Origin: Niastella sp966211305
GTDB lineage: Bacteria; Bacteroidota; Bacteroidia; Chitinophagales; Chitinophagaceae
Length of the DNA: 64,000 nucleotides
Assembly: GCA_966211305.1 (NCBI GenBank)
Contig: CBIHPC010000005.1
Coordinates: 1-64,000 of the forward strand
Reading direction: 5' to 3'
Every line of letters begins with the position of its first letter. Positions within the stretch are counted from its first letter, which is position 1. The position numbers and the translations under genes were made by a program. This document shows, piece by piece, positions 41,868-52,274 of the stretch. The notes under the pieces are model-generated. The model was given only the letters and a program-made list of their open reading frames with translations, searched no databases and was not told the DNA's origin.

Positions 41868-43727
41868 CTACTCAATTCCGTTTTTCTCCATCCAGTATTC
41901 CAGTATTACAAATAGCCATATTTCCATCCAGCGAACTGAAGCATCGTTTTTCAAAAAACGTTGCCAATAGGCCATCAGGTTTTTTCCATTTATAAAATCG
42001 CGCTGAGCAATACGCCGAAGGTGTGTTTCACAAAATGAATGAAGTTCTTTTTTCATCCATACACTCCAGGGAAACAAAAAGCCCTGCTTTTTCCGGTGCA
42101 CATTTTCATCAGGCAACAATCCCTTCAATGACTCTACCAGCAATTTCTTAGCGTATTCCGGATATTTCAACTGATCTGGGATTGCCAATACAAATTCAAC
42201 AAGGTCATGATCAAAGAACGGCTCCCGCACTTCAAGCGCAACCGCCATACTGAACTGATCAGTATCTTTTAATAGTGTATGCTGTGTATACCCTTTGAAC
42301 TCAGCAATTGAAACCTGGCTTAAAAGCGGGTACTTTTCAAGTGAAGCCGGTACAATGCCAAGTTGTTTTTCCAGCAAGGTAGAGCCATTTGCCCCCCAAT
42401 GGGTAAGGGATGACAATAATGCCGGTGCAATGATTCGCCTGAACTCCGGATAAAAATACCGGATAGATGCATCAGGCGCATTCAGGATCTGCTTCATACG
42501 AAGCGCCTTGCTACTGTTTCCCAAAGCAAGTGCGGCGCCTTTCCTGAGCCAACCGGTACCCCGCCACAACGCGCCATATTTTTTTAATTGCAAGTATTGC
42601 TTAAAGAAAGGATAACCGGCAAACAGCTCATCGCCGCCAACTCCTGACAAAGCCACTGTTAAACCGCTTTGCCGAATGGCTTTTGATACAACATATGTAT
42701 TTATACCGTCGCCACTGGGTGTATCCATCGCATTCAGCGCGTTCGTAAGTTCATCGAGGAACACACCAGGTTTTAATAATACCTGGTTATGATTTGTTTT
42801 GAATTTTTGTGCAATGTTATTAGCAAAACCCGACTCATCAAATTCCCTTTCATCAAATCCAACCGTAAATGTATTAACGGGTGTTGCGCTCACTTCGGCC
42901 ATTAAACCCACAACAGCGCTGGAATCAATGCCCCCCGATAAAAAAGCGCCTAAGGGAACATCACTTACCAACCTTCTTTCCACTGAATTACGGAGCAGGG
43001 ACCGAACATGCTGCCGTACCCGTTCCGAATCATTGAAATCAAAATCTACGGCGGGCTTATCGGCTAAATCCCAATATTTTTTTATTACGTGTTTGTTATC
43101 CTTAATAATAACATAACTTCCAGCCTCCAATTGGTTTATATTTTCAATGGCCGACTCAGGAAAGCCTACTGACTGATAACTCAGAAATTCACGGAGCGCA
43201 TTGATGTTTACCTTTTTCTTCACTAAGCCGCTTGCCAGAATGCCCCTTATTTCGGAAGCAAACAGGAACATTTCATCATTTACAAAATAATAAACAGGTT
43301 TTACCCCCATGCGATCCCTTGCAATAAACATCACGTTCTCATCTGTATCCCAAACAGCAAATGCAAACATCCCTTTCAATAACGGTAAGCAATCAGGTCC
43401 CCATTTACTATAAGCTGCCAGCAATACCTCGGTATCGCTGTTTGTAGAGAACGGATAACCGGTCAGTTGTTGTTTTACTTCCCTGAAATTATAGATCTCG
43501 CCATTGAAAATGATCTGGTAACGGCCTGTATAATCAGCTATTGGCTGATTAGCGACTGTCGACAGATCAATAATTGACAAACGCCGATGTCCCAACGCAA
43601 TCCGTTCATTAGTAAAAAAACCATCTGCATCGGGCCCGCGGTGTGCTATTGCATTGGTCATTTGCCTGATTGTTACAGGCAGATCAATGTTTCCCGAATA
43701 GGATATTATACCTGCTAAACCACACAT
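41868..43727 (-). CDS. asnB: Asparagine synthase (glutamine-hydrolysing) family, polysaccharide-locus type
   Basis: The 619-aa protein has the N-terminal glutaminase with Cys2 (MCGLAGII, AHRGPDADG, FNGEIYNFR) and the C-terminal synthetase with the PP-loop LSGGIDSSAVVG. The length suits AsnB. In polysaccharide loci such homologues (for example WbpS) are thought to amidate sugar carboxyl groups rather than make asparagine. With WbpG and the carbamoyltransferase nearby, that role is likely but not proven. Confidence 0.9.
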   Translation of the reverse strand: MCGLAGIISYSGNIDLPVTIRQMTNAIAHRGPDADGFFTNERIALGHRRLSIIDLSTVANQPIADYTGRYQIIFNGEIYNFREVKQQLTGYPFSTNSDTEVLLAAYSKWGPDCLPLLKGMFAFAVWDTDENVMFIARDRMGVKPVYYFVNDEMFLFASEIRGILASGLVKKKVNINALREFLSYQSVGFPESAIENINQLEAGSYVIIKDNKHVIKKYWDLADKPAVDFDFNDSERVRQHVRSLLRNSVERRLVSDVPLGAFLSGGIDSSAVVGLMAEVSATPVNTFTVGFDEREFDESGFANNIAQKFKTNHNQVLLKPGVFLDELTNALNAMDTPSGDGINTYVVSKAIRQSGLTVALSGVGGDELFAGYPFFKQYLQLKKYGALWRGTGWLRKGAALALGNSSKALRMKQILNAPDASIRYFYPEFRRIIAPALLSSLTHWGANGSTLLEKQLGIVPASLEKYPLLSQVSIAEFKGYTQHTLLKDTDQFSMAVALEVREPFFDHDLVEFVLAIPDQLKYPEYAKKLLVESLKGLLPDENVHRKKQGFLFPWSVWMKKELHSFCETHLRRIAQRDFINGKNLMAYWQRFLKNDASVRWMEIWLFVILEYWMEKNGIE

Positions 43728-43760
43728 GCTAAAAGGAGAATTAATTTCTTTTTATAATTA

Positions 43761-44753
43761 TTAAGAACCCCGGAAGCGTTGATACAACTCTAAATAACTA
43801 TTGGCTATTCGATCAGGCCTGTATAGCTCAGCATTTTTCAATCCGTGTTTTATCACATGCGCCCGGTATTCACCGTCTTCTATTACGTTCATTATTCCAT
43901 CCCTGATAGATTTTGCAGAAAAGGGATCTATTAAACATGCTCCGCTTCCGGCAACATCCTTCATTGGGCTAAGATTTGAAGTAATTACCGGCCTACCCGT
44001 TTGTTGCGCTTCTATAATTGGCAACCCGAACCCTTCAAACAAAGAAGGGAATAAAACAATATCAGAATTCTTATAAGCATGTCTTAACTCTTCATCTGTT
44101 AAATTATAGGATTCTTTAAAAGCTATCTTCTTTTTCTCCAATTGCTCCCGCTCGGCAGCGGGTATCTTTCCAATAATATGCAACTCACATGAAATACCTT
44201 CCAGTGCTTCAATTACCCGAAAGAGGTTCTTATTGGGAGTTATTCCCACAAATAATATTAACGGCCGCTGTTTATGAAACTGATGGGGTTGAAATGTTAT
44301 TCTTTCATCATAAGGATCGGCAATAACAACTACTTTTTCCGACGAACAACCTGTAAAACGAATAATATCTTCCTTCGATTTTTCTGAAACAGTCGTGATC
44401 AGAGCGCTTCTTTTAACCGGCCATTTTAAAAAAAGATAGTACAGTATCTTGCGTTTTAGACCATGCGCCTGGTACATAAACACACAATCATGAATGGTAA
44501 GGATCGTTTTGCGTGCAGATAACCCGAATACGGCATAATGTATATCACCTGTTACATGATAAACATCAGCTTTAAGTTTGGATACGAACTGCAGGTTCTT
44601 GACAAACGTAGATACAGATACCTTATGCCGTGGTACGAAAGCCTTTTGTAAGATAACTTTATTCTTAAGAAAGGGCTCTATTAATGCAAAAACCTTTTCA
44701 ATACTAAAATAATAAGTCTGAGGCTTTCTAAAAATCATTGCTACTCTTAGCAT
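43761..44753 (-). CDS. Family 4 glycosyltransferase, mannosyltransferase-like
   Basis: The 330-aa GT-B enzyme has TILTIHDCVFMYQ near residue 85, VSEKSKEDI, LFVGITPNKN and the E-x7-E region FPSLFEGFGLPIIEAQQTGRP. This is close in style to WbaZ/MtfB-type mannosyltransferases, although the sugar is not certain. It lies between asnB (33 bp) and the polymerase gene (47 bp). Confidence 0.9.
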   Translation of the reverse strand: MLRVAMIFRKPQTYYFSIEKVFALIEPFLKNKVILQKAFVPRHKVSVSTFVKNLQFVSKLKADVYHVTGDIHYAVFGLSARKTILTIHDCVFMYQAHGLKRKILYYLFLKWPVKRSALITTVSEKSKEDIIRFTGCSSEKVVVIADPYDERITFQPHQFHKQRPLILFVGITPNKNLFRVIEALEGISCELHIIGKIPAAEREQLEKKKIAFKESYNLTDEELRHAYKNSDIVLFPSLFEGFGLPIIEAQQTGRPVITSNLSPMKDVAGSGACLIDPFSAKSIRDGIMNVIEDGEYRAHVIKHGLKNAELYRPDRIANSYLELYQRFRGS

Positions 44754-44800
44754 AAATCTCTTCTACTGAAAAAATAATAGTACCCTAAATTCAATGCTTT

Positions 44801-46234
44801 TTAAACCGCAGATTCAGCTAACCTCGTTACCGGCTTTCTTCTTATATACGTTACATCAACACCAAACCATCCCGGAAACAGTTTGTATAACAGCCAAATG
44901 AAGAATGCCGATTTCATTATAGAGTTCACAATCTGCAGCGTGTCTGTTTCGGCAGAATAGGTGGTTTGATAAAACAGAACGGGAATCCATAAAACGATCA
45001 ACGGAATTCTGTTACCTATAACAAAAACCCGTTTATATGCCCATCGTATAAACCCACCCAGAAAAAACATATATATAATACCACCTTCAACTCCAAAGCT
45101 GCCATAAGCTTCTCCCAACGGTCCAATATTTGTTGACCATCCTTTTAAATTCATGCCGGCATAAAATTTCATATTGAATTTTCCTCCCGCTTCCGGTTTA
45201 TTGGGCCATAAGAATCTCGGCACAAAGGCAGAGGCAAACGAAACTGCTAAATTACCGCCATTATCAAAAGGTTGAATGTTTGGAATCCGTCTCATTACCA
45301 GCGCAACATTATATCCCTGGTTAGCTCTGTAATATATTGGGAAGAATGCTTTCTCGGAAAACATTTCACCCTTTTGAACCTTATCCGAGATCAAATTTGC
45401 AAAAAGTATCATCTTATTTCCTGTATACCCCTGTCTCCAAACAAATTGTCTGTAAGCGGGTTTCACCGCCTGAATGATCATCAAAATAAAACCCGCTGCA
45501 AAAAAAATGAGCGCCTTTTTCCAAAGACTGGTTTTTGAACCCAGAAATAAAAATGAGAACATTGTCATTCCCATATAGGCCACAATGGTGAACATCCCCT
45601 GCCTTAAAGAATTGATCAATATAAACAAGGCAAAGAAAAATATGACAGGCCACTTGTATTTAAAAGCAGGGAGATAAAATACATATAATATCCCGGCAAA
45701 TGCTGCAAAATAAAATAACAGAATAAAAAACTGAAAAGAAACAGGTAAATAAGAGGAGAAAAAGAGCATTACAATTCCAATAATTACTATATAAATACCT
45801 TTATTTTTCATTTCCGGTCTTTGCAAAACGGCCTTAGCCCTGTCAATAGTCGAAGCTAGAACCGAACCATGATCGCCCGACCTTACACTATTCATTGGCC
45901 AGCACAAGGCTATGACAAAAGCTGCGGTTGCCGGTAAAGCAAATGAGAAATAAACATCCTCCGCTATAGGCATATATCGACGCCATAACTTTGCCAAAGG
46001 GTTTTCAATCGTATAAACATCATATCCCAATGCAGGCATAACAAGGCATATAAAACAGATATGCAGTGCAATTATTTCCCGTAACACAACACCCTTACCT
46101 AACTTATCAAGCATCAAAATAAGAACTATTCCCAGAAGAGCTAACGATAGTGCGTAATACCAATCCGTTACCAGCGATAATCCAAATACGAACAATTGTA
46201 GATAAGGATATAAATATGTCTTAAAATTTTTCAA
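44801..46234 (-). CDS. Wzy-like oligosaccharide repeat-unit polymerase
   Basis: The 477-aa protein has about 11-12 membrane helices and a large external loop (about 270-350) with RQFVWRQGYTGNK and PRFLWPNKPEAGG, then GPLGEAYGSFGVEGG. This loop pattern is like O-antigen polymerases/EpsG-like oligosaccharide ligases. It should join repeat units on the periplasmic side of the inner membrane. It is the only polymerase in the window. The Wzx flippase is not seen. Confidence 0.8.
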   Translation of the reverse strand: MKNFKTYLYPYLQLFVFGLSLVTDWYYALSLALLGIVLILMLDKLGKGVVLREIIALHICFICLVMPALGYDVYTIENPLAKLWRRYMPIAEDVYFSFALPATAAFVIALCWPMNSVRSGDHGSVLASTIDRAKAVLQRPEMKNKGIYIVIIGIVMLFFSSYLPVSFQFFILLFYFAAFAGILYVFYLPAFKYKWPVIFFFALFILINSLRQGMFTIVAYMGMTMFSFLFLGSKTSLWKKALIFFAAGFILMIIQAVKPAYRQFVWRQGYTGNKMILFANLISDKVQKGEMFSEKAFFPIYYRANQGYNVALVMRRIPNIQPFDNGGNLAVSFASAFVPRFLWPNKPEAGGKFNMKFYAGMNLKGWSTNIGPLGEAYGSFGVEGGIIYMFFLGGFIRWAYKRVFVIGNRIPLIVLWIPVLFYQTTYSAETDTLQIVNSIMKSAFFIWLLYKLFPGWFGVDVTYIRRKPVTRLAESAV

Positions 46235-46261
46235 ATCACATCAATTAATAGCAAACAAATC

Positions 46262-47413
46262 TTAAACATCTTCGACGCAATTGACTAACTTTTTTGCAAG
46301 CGGTGTCAGTACATCTTCACAATAAAAAGCGATACTCCTTTCTTTTAATCCATTCCGATTAATGGCAAATTTATAATCGAATTTGTCGATTTCCCTAAAG
46401 TTAACCTTTATAACTTTTGGATACGTTTCGCTATGTATATATTCGTAACATCCCAGCATTTCTTCAGGAAACCAAACATCAAGACCGCATCCCTGATATT
46501 CGAATAACTTATTAGGTGCATTATGTTTAAAGTTCAACGTTGTGGCTTTATACAAAATGACGCCTACATTATATTCTTTTAAAACCAAAGGAAGTAATTC
46601 GTAGCTCACAGCGCCTTTAAGTTCAATATTTTGAGCTCCTAATTCGGTAATAAAGGCAACTATATGAGCAGGAACATTGAATGAATATATATCCAAAAAA
46701 ACGGCACCAGCGTTTTGTTTTATCCAGGTCAAAAATTCTTTTATGTACAGATCTTCAAAAGATCCAAAGGAACCTACATAAACAAACTTGCATACCTGAT
46801 TAAAATATTTCTTTTTATCCTGAACAAAAGCCCATTCCCTTGAAGGGTAATTAGGTATTAACCTGCACACACTTTTATCAATGGAAGGATTATCATTTAA
46901 AAAAAGCGCCATGCGCTCATTGTTGGTGTGAGATATCCATTCTGCTTTTTTAAACAAATATTTTTCCTTTGAATGAGCAAAGCTGATGATCCTCATACCC
47001 GGCTGCGCATAATCGTTGGGGCTCATGTATTCATGATAATGAATAAATACCCTGACATTCTTATTAAAAAACCGCTTATATACAAAAACAGGTAAGGCAG
47101 AATGGGATTCGTAATACAATATAGCAGCAGGTTTTAATCTTATCAGCTTTAATAAAGTGCGGATTGTAAAGTTTGCGAACCTCATCAATGTTCCTACACT
47201 ACCCTTTACTTTTTTATTGTTGCTAATTCTTAAGATATCAACCTTCTTATTTGCATATAACGTTCTGACAGCATCCGGTTCAGATGTAATAACATTCAGC
47301 CTACGCTCCTCACCGATCTCTTTGGATAAAAAGTTAATACAGTTAATTACGGGCGGAAATATTTCCAGCGCCTGACAATGAATAATTACAATATTTTTAC
47401 TCTCCCGGCCCAC
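46262..47413 (-). CDS. Putative glycosyltransferase (GT-B)
   Basis: The 383-aa protein has a GT-B layout: an N-terminal Rossmann half (NIVIIHCQALEIFPPVINC, HYHEYMSP near residue 145) and a C-terminal half (VYVGSFGSFEDLYIKEFL, VILYKATTLNFKHNAPNKLFEYQGCGLDVW). The Asn-Lys-Phe-Glu-Tyr motif is as in family 4 relatives. It overlaps the next gene by one base. The sugar is unknown. Confidence 0.75.
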   Translation of the reverse strand: MGRESKNIVIIHCQALEIFPPVINCINFLSKEIGEERRLNVITSEPDAVRTLYANKKVDILRISNNKKVKGSVGTLMRFANFTIRTLLKLIRLKPAAILYYESHSALPVFVYKRFFNKNVRVFIHYHEYMSPNDYAQPGMRIISFAHSKEKYLFKKAEWISHTNNERMALFLNDNPSIDKSVCRLIPNYPSREWAFVQDKKKYFNQVCKFVYVGSFGSFEDLYIKEFLTWIKQNAGAVFLDIYSFNVPAHIVAFITELGAQNIELKGAVSYELLPLVLKEYNVGVILYKATTLNFKHNAPNKLFEYQGCGLDVWFPEEMLGCYEYIHSETYPKVIKVNFREIDKFDYKFAINRNGLKERSIAFYCEDVLTPLAKKLVNCVEDV

Positions 47414-48468
47414 TATGCAATAATTGCCTCTATCTGTTCACAATAACTGTTTGCAGAAAAATATTCGTCCATTTTTTTTCTTGCAGCCGAATACTTGTTT
47501 AGCTCATCTTTTATATGAACTACCTTACAATACAGATCGTCAGGCCAGTTTTCGTCATTTTTAACCATACATTCTTCCAGGTCGAGCAACTTTGCCATTT
47601 CACCGATGCCTCCTTCATTAAAACCTATGATAGGTACGCCATAATCAAGTGACTCAAGAAATATTCTTCCCAATGGTTCCTGCTTATTTAAGTGCACAAC
47701 CAAATCAATAGATGTATATATGGCATCCTTGTTCTCCTGAAATCCATGAAATTTCACAATGGTATTCTTGTAGTTATTCGCCTTTATCGAAAATTGCAAC
47801 ACATCGGGCAATTCCTTCTCTACATCTCCAAAAAAGTTGAGTTCAATATTCTTTACTGATCTATGCTCAAGATAATCGCAAAATGTAACTATCTCCCTCA
47901 ATCCTTTTGAGTTTGTGACCCTTCCAATAACACCTATTTTAATTTTACTTTTATCTTGATCTGCTTTTGACCCAATACCATATGTTTTGCCTAAAACATA
48001 CAGGTCGTAAATGGTCTCAATATTTTTTATACTGGTATCGGTGATCAGGTTTCTAATATACCGTGAGATACAGATCAAAATTACATTCCCCGGTAATGCG
48101 CCAATTCTCGACGGCAGGGTGTCTTCAGTTATACGAATATGAACTACGAACTTCTTGTTCCTGAAAAACGGAGCCAGCATTTTAATATATCTGATATGCC
48201 CACCTTCATTAACGTATACACTATTATACCGGCCCAGGCATAACAGCCAAAACAACTTAAAATAAAAAAGTTTTATGTTAGTTCCAATTACATTTACGTT
48301 GTGCCTGTTAAGCGATCGAAGTTTTTGTAAAAATCTACCTTTTCCCGGAACATATACCGTATACTCATTTTGTGATTTCAAAAGAAAGTCATAGAGTACC
48401 TGCTCACTACCATAAAAATTTCCTGAAGGACTTATAACTACTGTGCCTGGTTTAATCATATCTCCCAA
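47413..48468 (-). CDS. Family 4 glycosyltransferase
   Basis: The 351-aa GT-B enzyme has the start VVISPSGNFYGSEQVLYDFL, IGVIGRVTNSKGLREIV and the E-x7-E-like region VHLNKQEPLGRIFLESLDYGVPIIGFNEGG. It overlaps the next gene by one base, consistent with one transcript. The DNA here is visibly AT-rich compared with the left part of the window. Confidence 0.87.
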   Translation of the reverse strand: MGDMIKPGTVVISPSGNFYGSEQVLYDFLLKSQNEYTVYVPGKGRFLQKLRSLNRHNVNVIGTNIKLFYFKLFWLLCLGRYNSVYVNEGGHIRYIKMLAPFFRNKKFVVHIRITEDTLPSRIGALPGNVILICISRYIRNLITDTSIKNIETIYDLYVLGKTYGIGSKADQDKSKIKIGVIGRVTNSKGLREIVTFCDYLEHRSVKNIELNFFGDVEKELPDVLQFSIKANNYKNTIVKFHGFQENKDAIYTSIDLVVHLNKQEPLGRIFLESLDYGVPIIGFNEGGIGEMAKLLDLEECMVKNDENWPDDLYCKVVHIKDELNKYSAARKKMDEYFSANSYCEQIEAIIA

Positions 48469-48491
48469 ACTGCCATTATACGGGGCCGGAA

Positions 48492-49511
48492 CTAATTTAA
48501 AATCGTATTTACTATTTTTCCTAAGATGCTTTTATAGTCAAACCCACCCTCATGTACTTTTTTAAAACCTTTTTCGGTGAGCTCTTCCAGTTTATCGGGG
48601 TTAAGCTGATAAAATCTGATCTTTTCTGCAATATCATCCATAGAATAGAAAAAGATGGCTTCTTCATTTGTAAAAAAGGTTCCCATTTCTTCATTTGCTT
48701 CTGTTATCAATGCCGTTCCGCAAGCCGGGATCTCAAAAGTGCGGGTAGTGTGCAGTTCGGGAAAATGTTTCGATAATAACCCAAGGGAAAAATAACTCGA
48801 AGAAATAACCTGAACATATGCTTTTCCGAACAAGGCGGTTCCCAGATATTCCAAAAATGGGTTATTATAGTTTCTCTGCACGAATTGCTCCCAATTATAA
48901 CCAGCCAGCACTACTTTAATTTTATTATCGATAAGATGCTGCAATACCAACTCACGGCTTTTCTCACGTAGCCCTATAAAAGCAACCTGATCCTTTTTCT
49001 CTTTGAATGTACAAACAGGTATATGAACAGCTGTATCAAATCCCTGACTTACTAAGATCAATTTCTCCTTTTCCACGGATTTCAGATAATCGCCTATCTC
49101 CGCTTTCTTTGTGGTTATGAGGTAATCGTAATGTTCTATAGATCGAAAGAAGTGATTCGACCGGTTATTATAATAAGCCATGTCAGGAGTGTAATGGACG
49201 AGTTTACCTGCACGCTTTTTTAATATGGCTGTTGTCTTTTTTGTCAGAAAAATCGCCTTATCTACCCAAATTAAATCGTAATGTTCATGGGTAAGGTTTT
49301 TTAAAATATATTTATTTACCGACGTTATAACCGGACCTATCTGATAACGAAATCCTATAGATCGAAAAACCCTGTTTTGATGCAGAAAAGGTATATCGGT
49401 ATCTATAAAACCATAATCCCAACCAGGCAGTAGGTGCTTCAGTTGTTCACCCCGCATTCTGGAGGTAGAACCCTCAGTGTATATTCCTATATACAATGCT
49501 TTCTTCATCAC
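48492..49511 (-). CDS. CgeB-like glycosyltransferase
   Basis: The 339-aa protein has an N-terminal half with STSRMRGEQLKHLLPG and DLIWVDKAIFLTK, and a C-terminal half like CgeB/spore-protein YkvP (FSLGLLSKHFPELHTTRTFEIPACGTALITEANEE), with a conserved Arg-Thr-Phe-Glu-Ile/Pro stretch. It probably transfers one sugar. It overlaps the next gene by 4 bp (ATGA). Confidence 0.82.
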   Translation of the reverse strand: MMKKALYIGIYTEGSTSRMRGEQLKHLLPGWDYGFIDTDIPFLHQNRVFRSIGFRYQIGPVITSVNKYILKNLTHEHYDLIWVDKAIFLTKKTTAILKKRAGKLVHYTPDMAYYNNRSNHFFRSIEHYDYLITTKKAEIGDYLKSVEKEKLILVSQGFDTAVHIPVCTFKEKKDQVAFIGLREKSRELVLQHLIDNKIKVVLAGYNWEQFVQRNYNNPFLEYLGTALFGKAYVQVISSSYFSLGLLSKHFPELHTTRTFEIPACGTALITEANEEMGTFFTNEEAIFFYSMDDIAEKIRFYQLNPDKLEELTEKGFKKVHEGGFDYKSILGKIVNTILN

Positions 49512-50692
49512 CTAATATACGGTTTCCCTGATGCCATAATTGGTGTCGCGGCAAATTGCGCTTCCAGAATGCTGTTAATTCTATCCAATTGTTTTGAATA
49601 GGTGTTATTGATTGCAAACTGAATTCGCTGGTGTTGCAATTCAGGCGAATTAAAATGTTGCAGGTTCTTTATTATACCTGAAAAAAGCCCGGGTAACTCA
49701 GCGTTTGTTTCTCTTGACTGCACCATCTGAATAAGACCATGCTGATCGAGATAGGTGGTAACATTATTCGAAACAATTACTTTTCCGGTGCTCAGGTACT
49801 CCATTATTTTATGATAATTCGTCCCTTTGCTTTGATCCTTTCTCACATCGTAGCATATCAAAAAAGCATCCATGCACTGGATTGCTTTTGCCAATTGATC
49901 AGTTGCAACAGGGCCGTGAAGTATTACATTTGAAAGTGCCTTTAGGGAAGATATGAAGTCTGCAGTTTGATTATCGTTGTTTCCACCAATGTTCGAGTCT
50001 TTTGAAGAATAACTTCCCCAAAATTCAAAAACGACATCTGGGTTCTCCCGAACAATTTTCAAAAGAACGTCCCGGTCTATATCCTTTCGAAGCAGATTTC
50101 CCGAGAAACCGACATGTGCCGGATTCCTTGGCTCATTGCTAATACCTTTTGAATCCAGAAAATTATTAGCCAATCCGTGATTGATGAAATGCATGGGTCG
50201 CTTTAAATGCGTGTATTTCTGCAAAATTTCACGGGTAACCGAAAACAAAATATCAGCGCCATCCCCTGCAAGTATGGCCGTTTCATTCAGCGGTTCATCT
50301 ACCGGGTGGAAGATTTTTATTGATTGTTGCCCAACTTCATCCAGTTGATATATATTGTTCAGATCGAAAGACCAAACAATATCGATCGTACTTCCAATCG
50401 CCTTCCTGATCTTTCTTATCTGCCTCTTCATTAGCCAGTGGAAAAGCTTCTGAGCATGGAATTTAAGGTTGTATGGAAAGTACAACCTGTGAGTTACAAG
50501 ATAAAGCCCCGGCGCAAAAGGTAAGGATGTTACAGAAACCGGCTTTTGATCAACATGAGCCTCCCCCGGTGGGTTCAAATAAAATACTTTATTGCCCCGT
50601 CTTGCAAGCTCAACAGCATAATGATGTTTGGAAATGAACATTTGACCCCAGGCCTGAGGCGACAGGATCAAAATGGTTTTATTACTGAGCAT
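49508..50692 (-). CDS. GT-B glycosyltransferase
   Basis: The 394-aa protein has the start ILILSPQAWGQMFISKHHYAVELARRGN, VWSFDLNNIYQLDE, PVDEPLNETA, then VGFSGNLLRKDIDRDVLLK and GTNYHKIMEYLSTGKVIVSN. This is the style of WsaF/TuaH-type capsule transferases. It overlaps the aminotransferase gene by 11 bp. Confidence 0.84.
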   Translation of the reverse strand: MLSNKTILILSPQAWGQMFISKHHYAVELARRGNKVFYLNPPGEAHVDQKPVSVTSLPFAPGLYLVTHRLYFPYNLKFHAQKLFHWLMKRQIRKIRKAIGSTIDIVWSFDLNNIYQLDEVGQQSIKIFHPVDEPLNETAILAGDGADILFSVTREILQKYTHLKRPMHFINHGLANNFLDSKGISNEPRNPAHVGFSGNLLRKDIDRDVLLKIVRENPDVVFEFWGSYSSKDSNIGGNNDNQTADFISSLKALSNVILHGPVATDQLAKAIQCMDAFLICYDVRKDQSKGTNYHKIMEYLSTGKVIVSNNVTTYLDQHGLIQMVQSRETNAELPGLFSGIIKNLQHFNSPELQHQRIQFAINNTYSKQLDRINSILEAQFAATPIMASGKPYIR

Positions 50693-51788
50693 AAAATTTC
50701 CGCAGTAAGGTTGAAATATGTGAAACCATCTGCTCCGTCATTTCGGGGTAAACAGGCAATGAAAGTATTTCACCCTGCAGTTTATCTGAAACCGGATAAT
50801 CCGAGGTTTGATAGTTAAGATATTTATACGCGGGTAAACCAGGTAGCGGAGTGGGATAATGGATAGCTGTTTCAACACCTTGCTCTTTAAGGTATTTCAT
50901 CAGTTCATCGCGTTTTTGTGCCCTGATAACATATAAATGATAGGTATGAACAGATGCCGGCCTTACTACCGGAAGTTTAACCTCTGAAATGCTATTCAGG
51001 TATTTGTTATACCATGAAGCTACTCCAATTCTTTGCTCGGTCCATTTTAATATATAAGGCAGCTTGGCCGATAAAATAGCTGCCTGTAAACCATCGAGCC
51101 TGCTGTTAATGCCTTCCATCAGGTGGTGATGCTTTTTCAAGGCACCATGATTGGCAAACATCCTGCATTTTTCTGCCAGGGCATCATCATTTGTAATAAT
51201 GCAACCCGCGTCACCATACGCACCAAGATTTTTACCCGGGTAAAAACTAAACGACCCGGCAATACCGGTAAGACCGGCCCTTTTGCTTTTATATTCTGAA
51301 AAATGCGATTGGGCGCAATCTTCTATCAGGTAGATACCACGCCTTTTACAAATTTCATTGATAGTTTCAATATCGCACATCTGACCTTGCAGATGCACCA
51401 CCAAAATCGCCTTGGTTGCGGGCGTTATCAACGCCTCCAATTTTGTTTCATCCATACTGTAATATTCAGGATGAACATCTGCAAATACCGGTTTTGCACC
51501 AGCCTGGGTTATAGTTTCAGAACTTGAGATCCAGCTATTGGCGGCTGTAATTACTTCATCACCTTCTCCAACGCCCAACATTTTCATAATTATGAATAAT
51601 GAATCTGTTCCATTGGCGCAGGAGATAACATTTTTTACACCATATAATGAAGCAAACTGCTCTTCAAATGCTTTTACGTATTTTCCACCTATAAATGCTG
51701 TTTCATTTATTACAGACGCTATAGCGGTATCTATGTCCGATTGTATGCTTTTGTATTGAGCTTTCAGATCTACGAAAGGTATTTGCAT
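50682..51788 (-). CDS. PLP-dependent sugar aminotransferase (DegT/DnrJ/EryC1), WlbC/WbpE type
   Basis: The 368-aa enzyme has the PLP-binding Lys in SFYPGKNLGAYGDAG, the Asp in LIEDCAQSH and GANSWISSSETI near the start of the core. With the two genes upstream (acetyltransferase and oxidoreductase) it forms a WlbA-WlbB-WlbC set. These convert UDP-GlcNAcA to UDP-2,3-diacetamido-2,3-dideoxy-D-glucuronic acid. Here it would transfer the amino group at C3. Confidence 0.9.
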   Translation of the reverse strand: MQIPFVDLKAQYKSIQSDIDTAIASVINETAFIGGKYVKAFEEQFASLYGVKNVISCANGTDSLFIIMKMLGVGEGDEVITAANSWISSSETITQAGAKPVFADVHPEYYSMDETKLEALITPATKAILVVHLQGQMCDIETINEICKRRGIYLIEDCAQSHFSEYKSKRAGLTGIAGSFSFYPGKNLGAYGDAGCIITNDDALAEKCRMFANHGALKKHHHLMEGINSRLDGLQAAILSAKLPYILKWTEQRIGVASWYNKYLNSISEVKLPVVRPASVHTYHLYVIRAQKRDELMKYLKEQGVETAIHYPTPLPGLPAYKYLNYQTSDYPVSDKLQGEILSLPVYPEMTEQMVSHISTLLRKFYAQ

Positions 51789-51806
51789 GATGACTGATAA
51801 ACTGAT

Positions 51807-52274
51807 TTAAAGAGGTCGAATAAGTTTGGCCGGGTTACCGGCATAAATGCCCTTTTGCGTAATATTCTTTGAAACAACGGCGCCAGCGCCGATTACAACG
51901 CCATCACAAATTGATACAGGCAATATTGTAGCGTTTGATCCGATTGATACGCCATTGCCAATATGCGTATACTTCCATTTTGTTTTATCGCCGCCTGCCG
52001 GGCCACCCGAGGCAAACAGGTCGTTAATAAACATTACTCCATGACCAATAAAACAATCATTTCCGATGGTTACCAGCTCACAAATAAATGTATGGCTTTG
52101 TACACGTGTGCGTGCCCCAATAGTAGTGTCTTTCTGTATTTCGACGAAGGGACCAATAAAACAGCGGTCGCCGATTGTACAACCATACAGGTTTACCGGT
52201 TGTACCACTTTAACATCTACACCAAATACTACGTCATTTTTAATTTGTGTTGATAACAGGATTGGCTTGTTCAT
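51807..52274 (-). CDS. Left-handed-beta-helix N-acetyltransferase, WlbB/WbpD type
   Basis: The 155-aa protein is made of hexapeptide repeats (GCTIGDRCFIGPFVEI, LVTIGNDCFIGHGVMF, NGVSIGSNATIL, VVIGAGAVVSKNI) with a loop rich in Gly, Asp and Lys near residue 93. WbpD/WlbB N-acetylates the 3-amino group made by the partner aminotransferase. The order acetyltransferase-aminotransferase, with a dehydrogenase ahead, supports this assignment. Confidence 0.87.
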   Translation of the reverse strand: MNKPILLSTQIKNDVVFGVDVKVVQPVNLYGCTIGDRCFIGPFVEIQKDTTIGARTRVQSHTFICELVTIGNDCFIGHGVMFINDLFASGGPAGGDKTKWKYTHIGNGVSIGSNATILPVSICDGVVIGAGAVVSKNITQKGIYAGNPAKLIRPL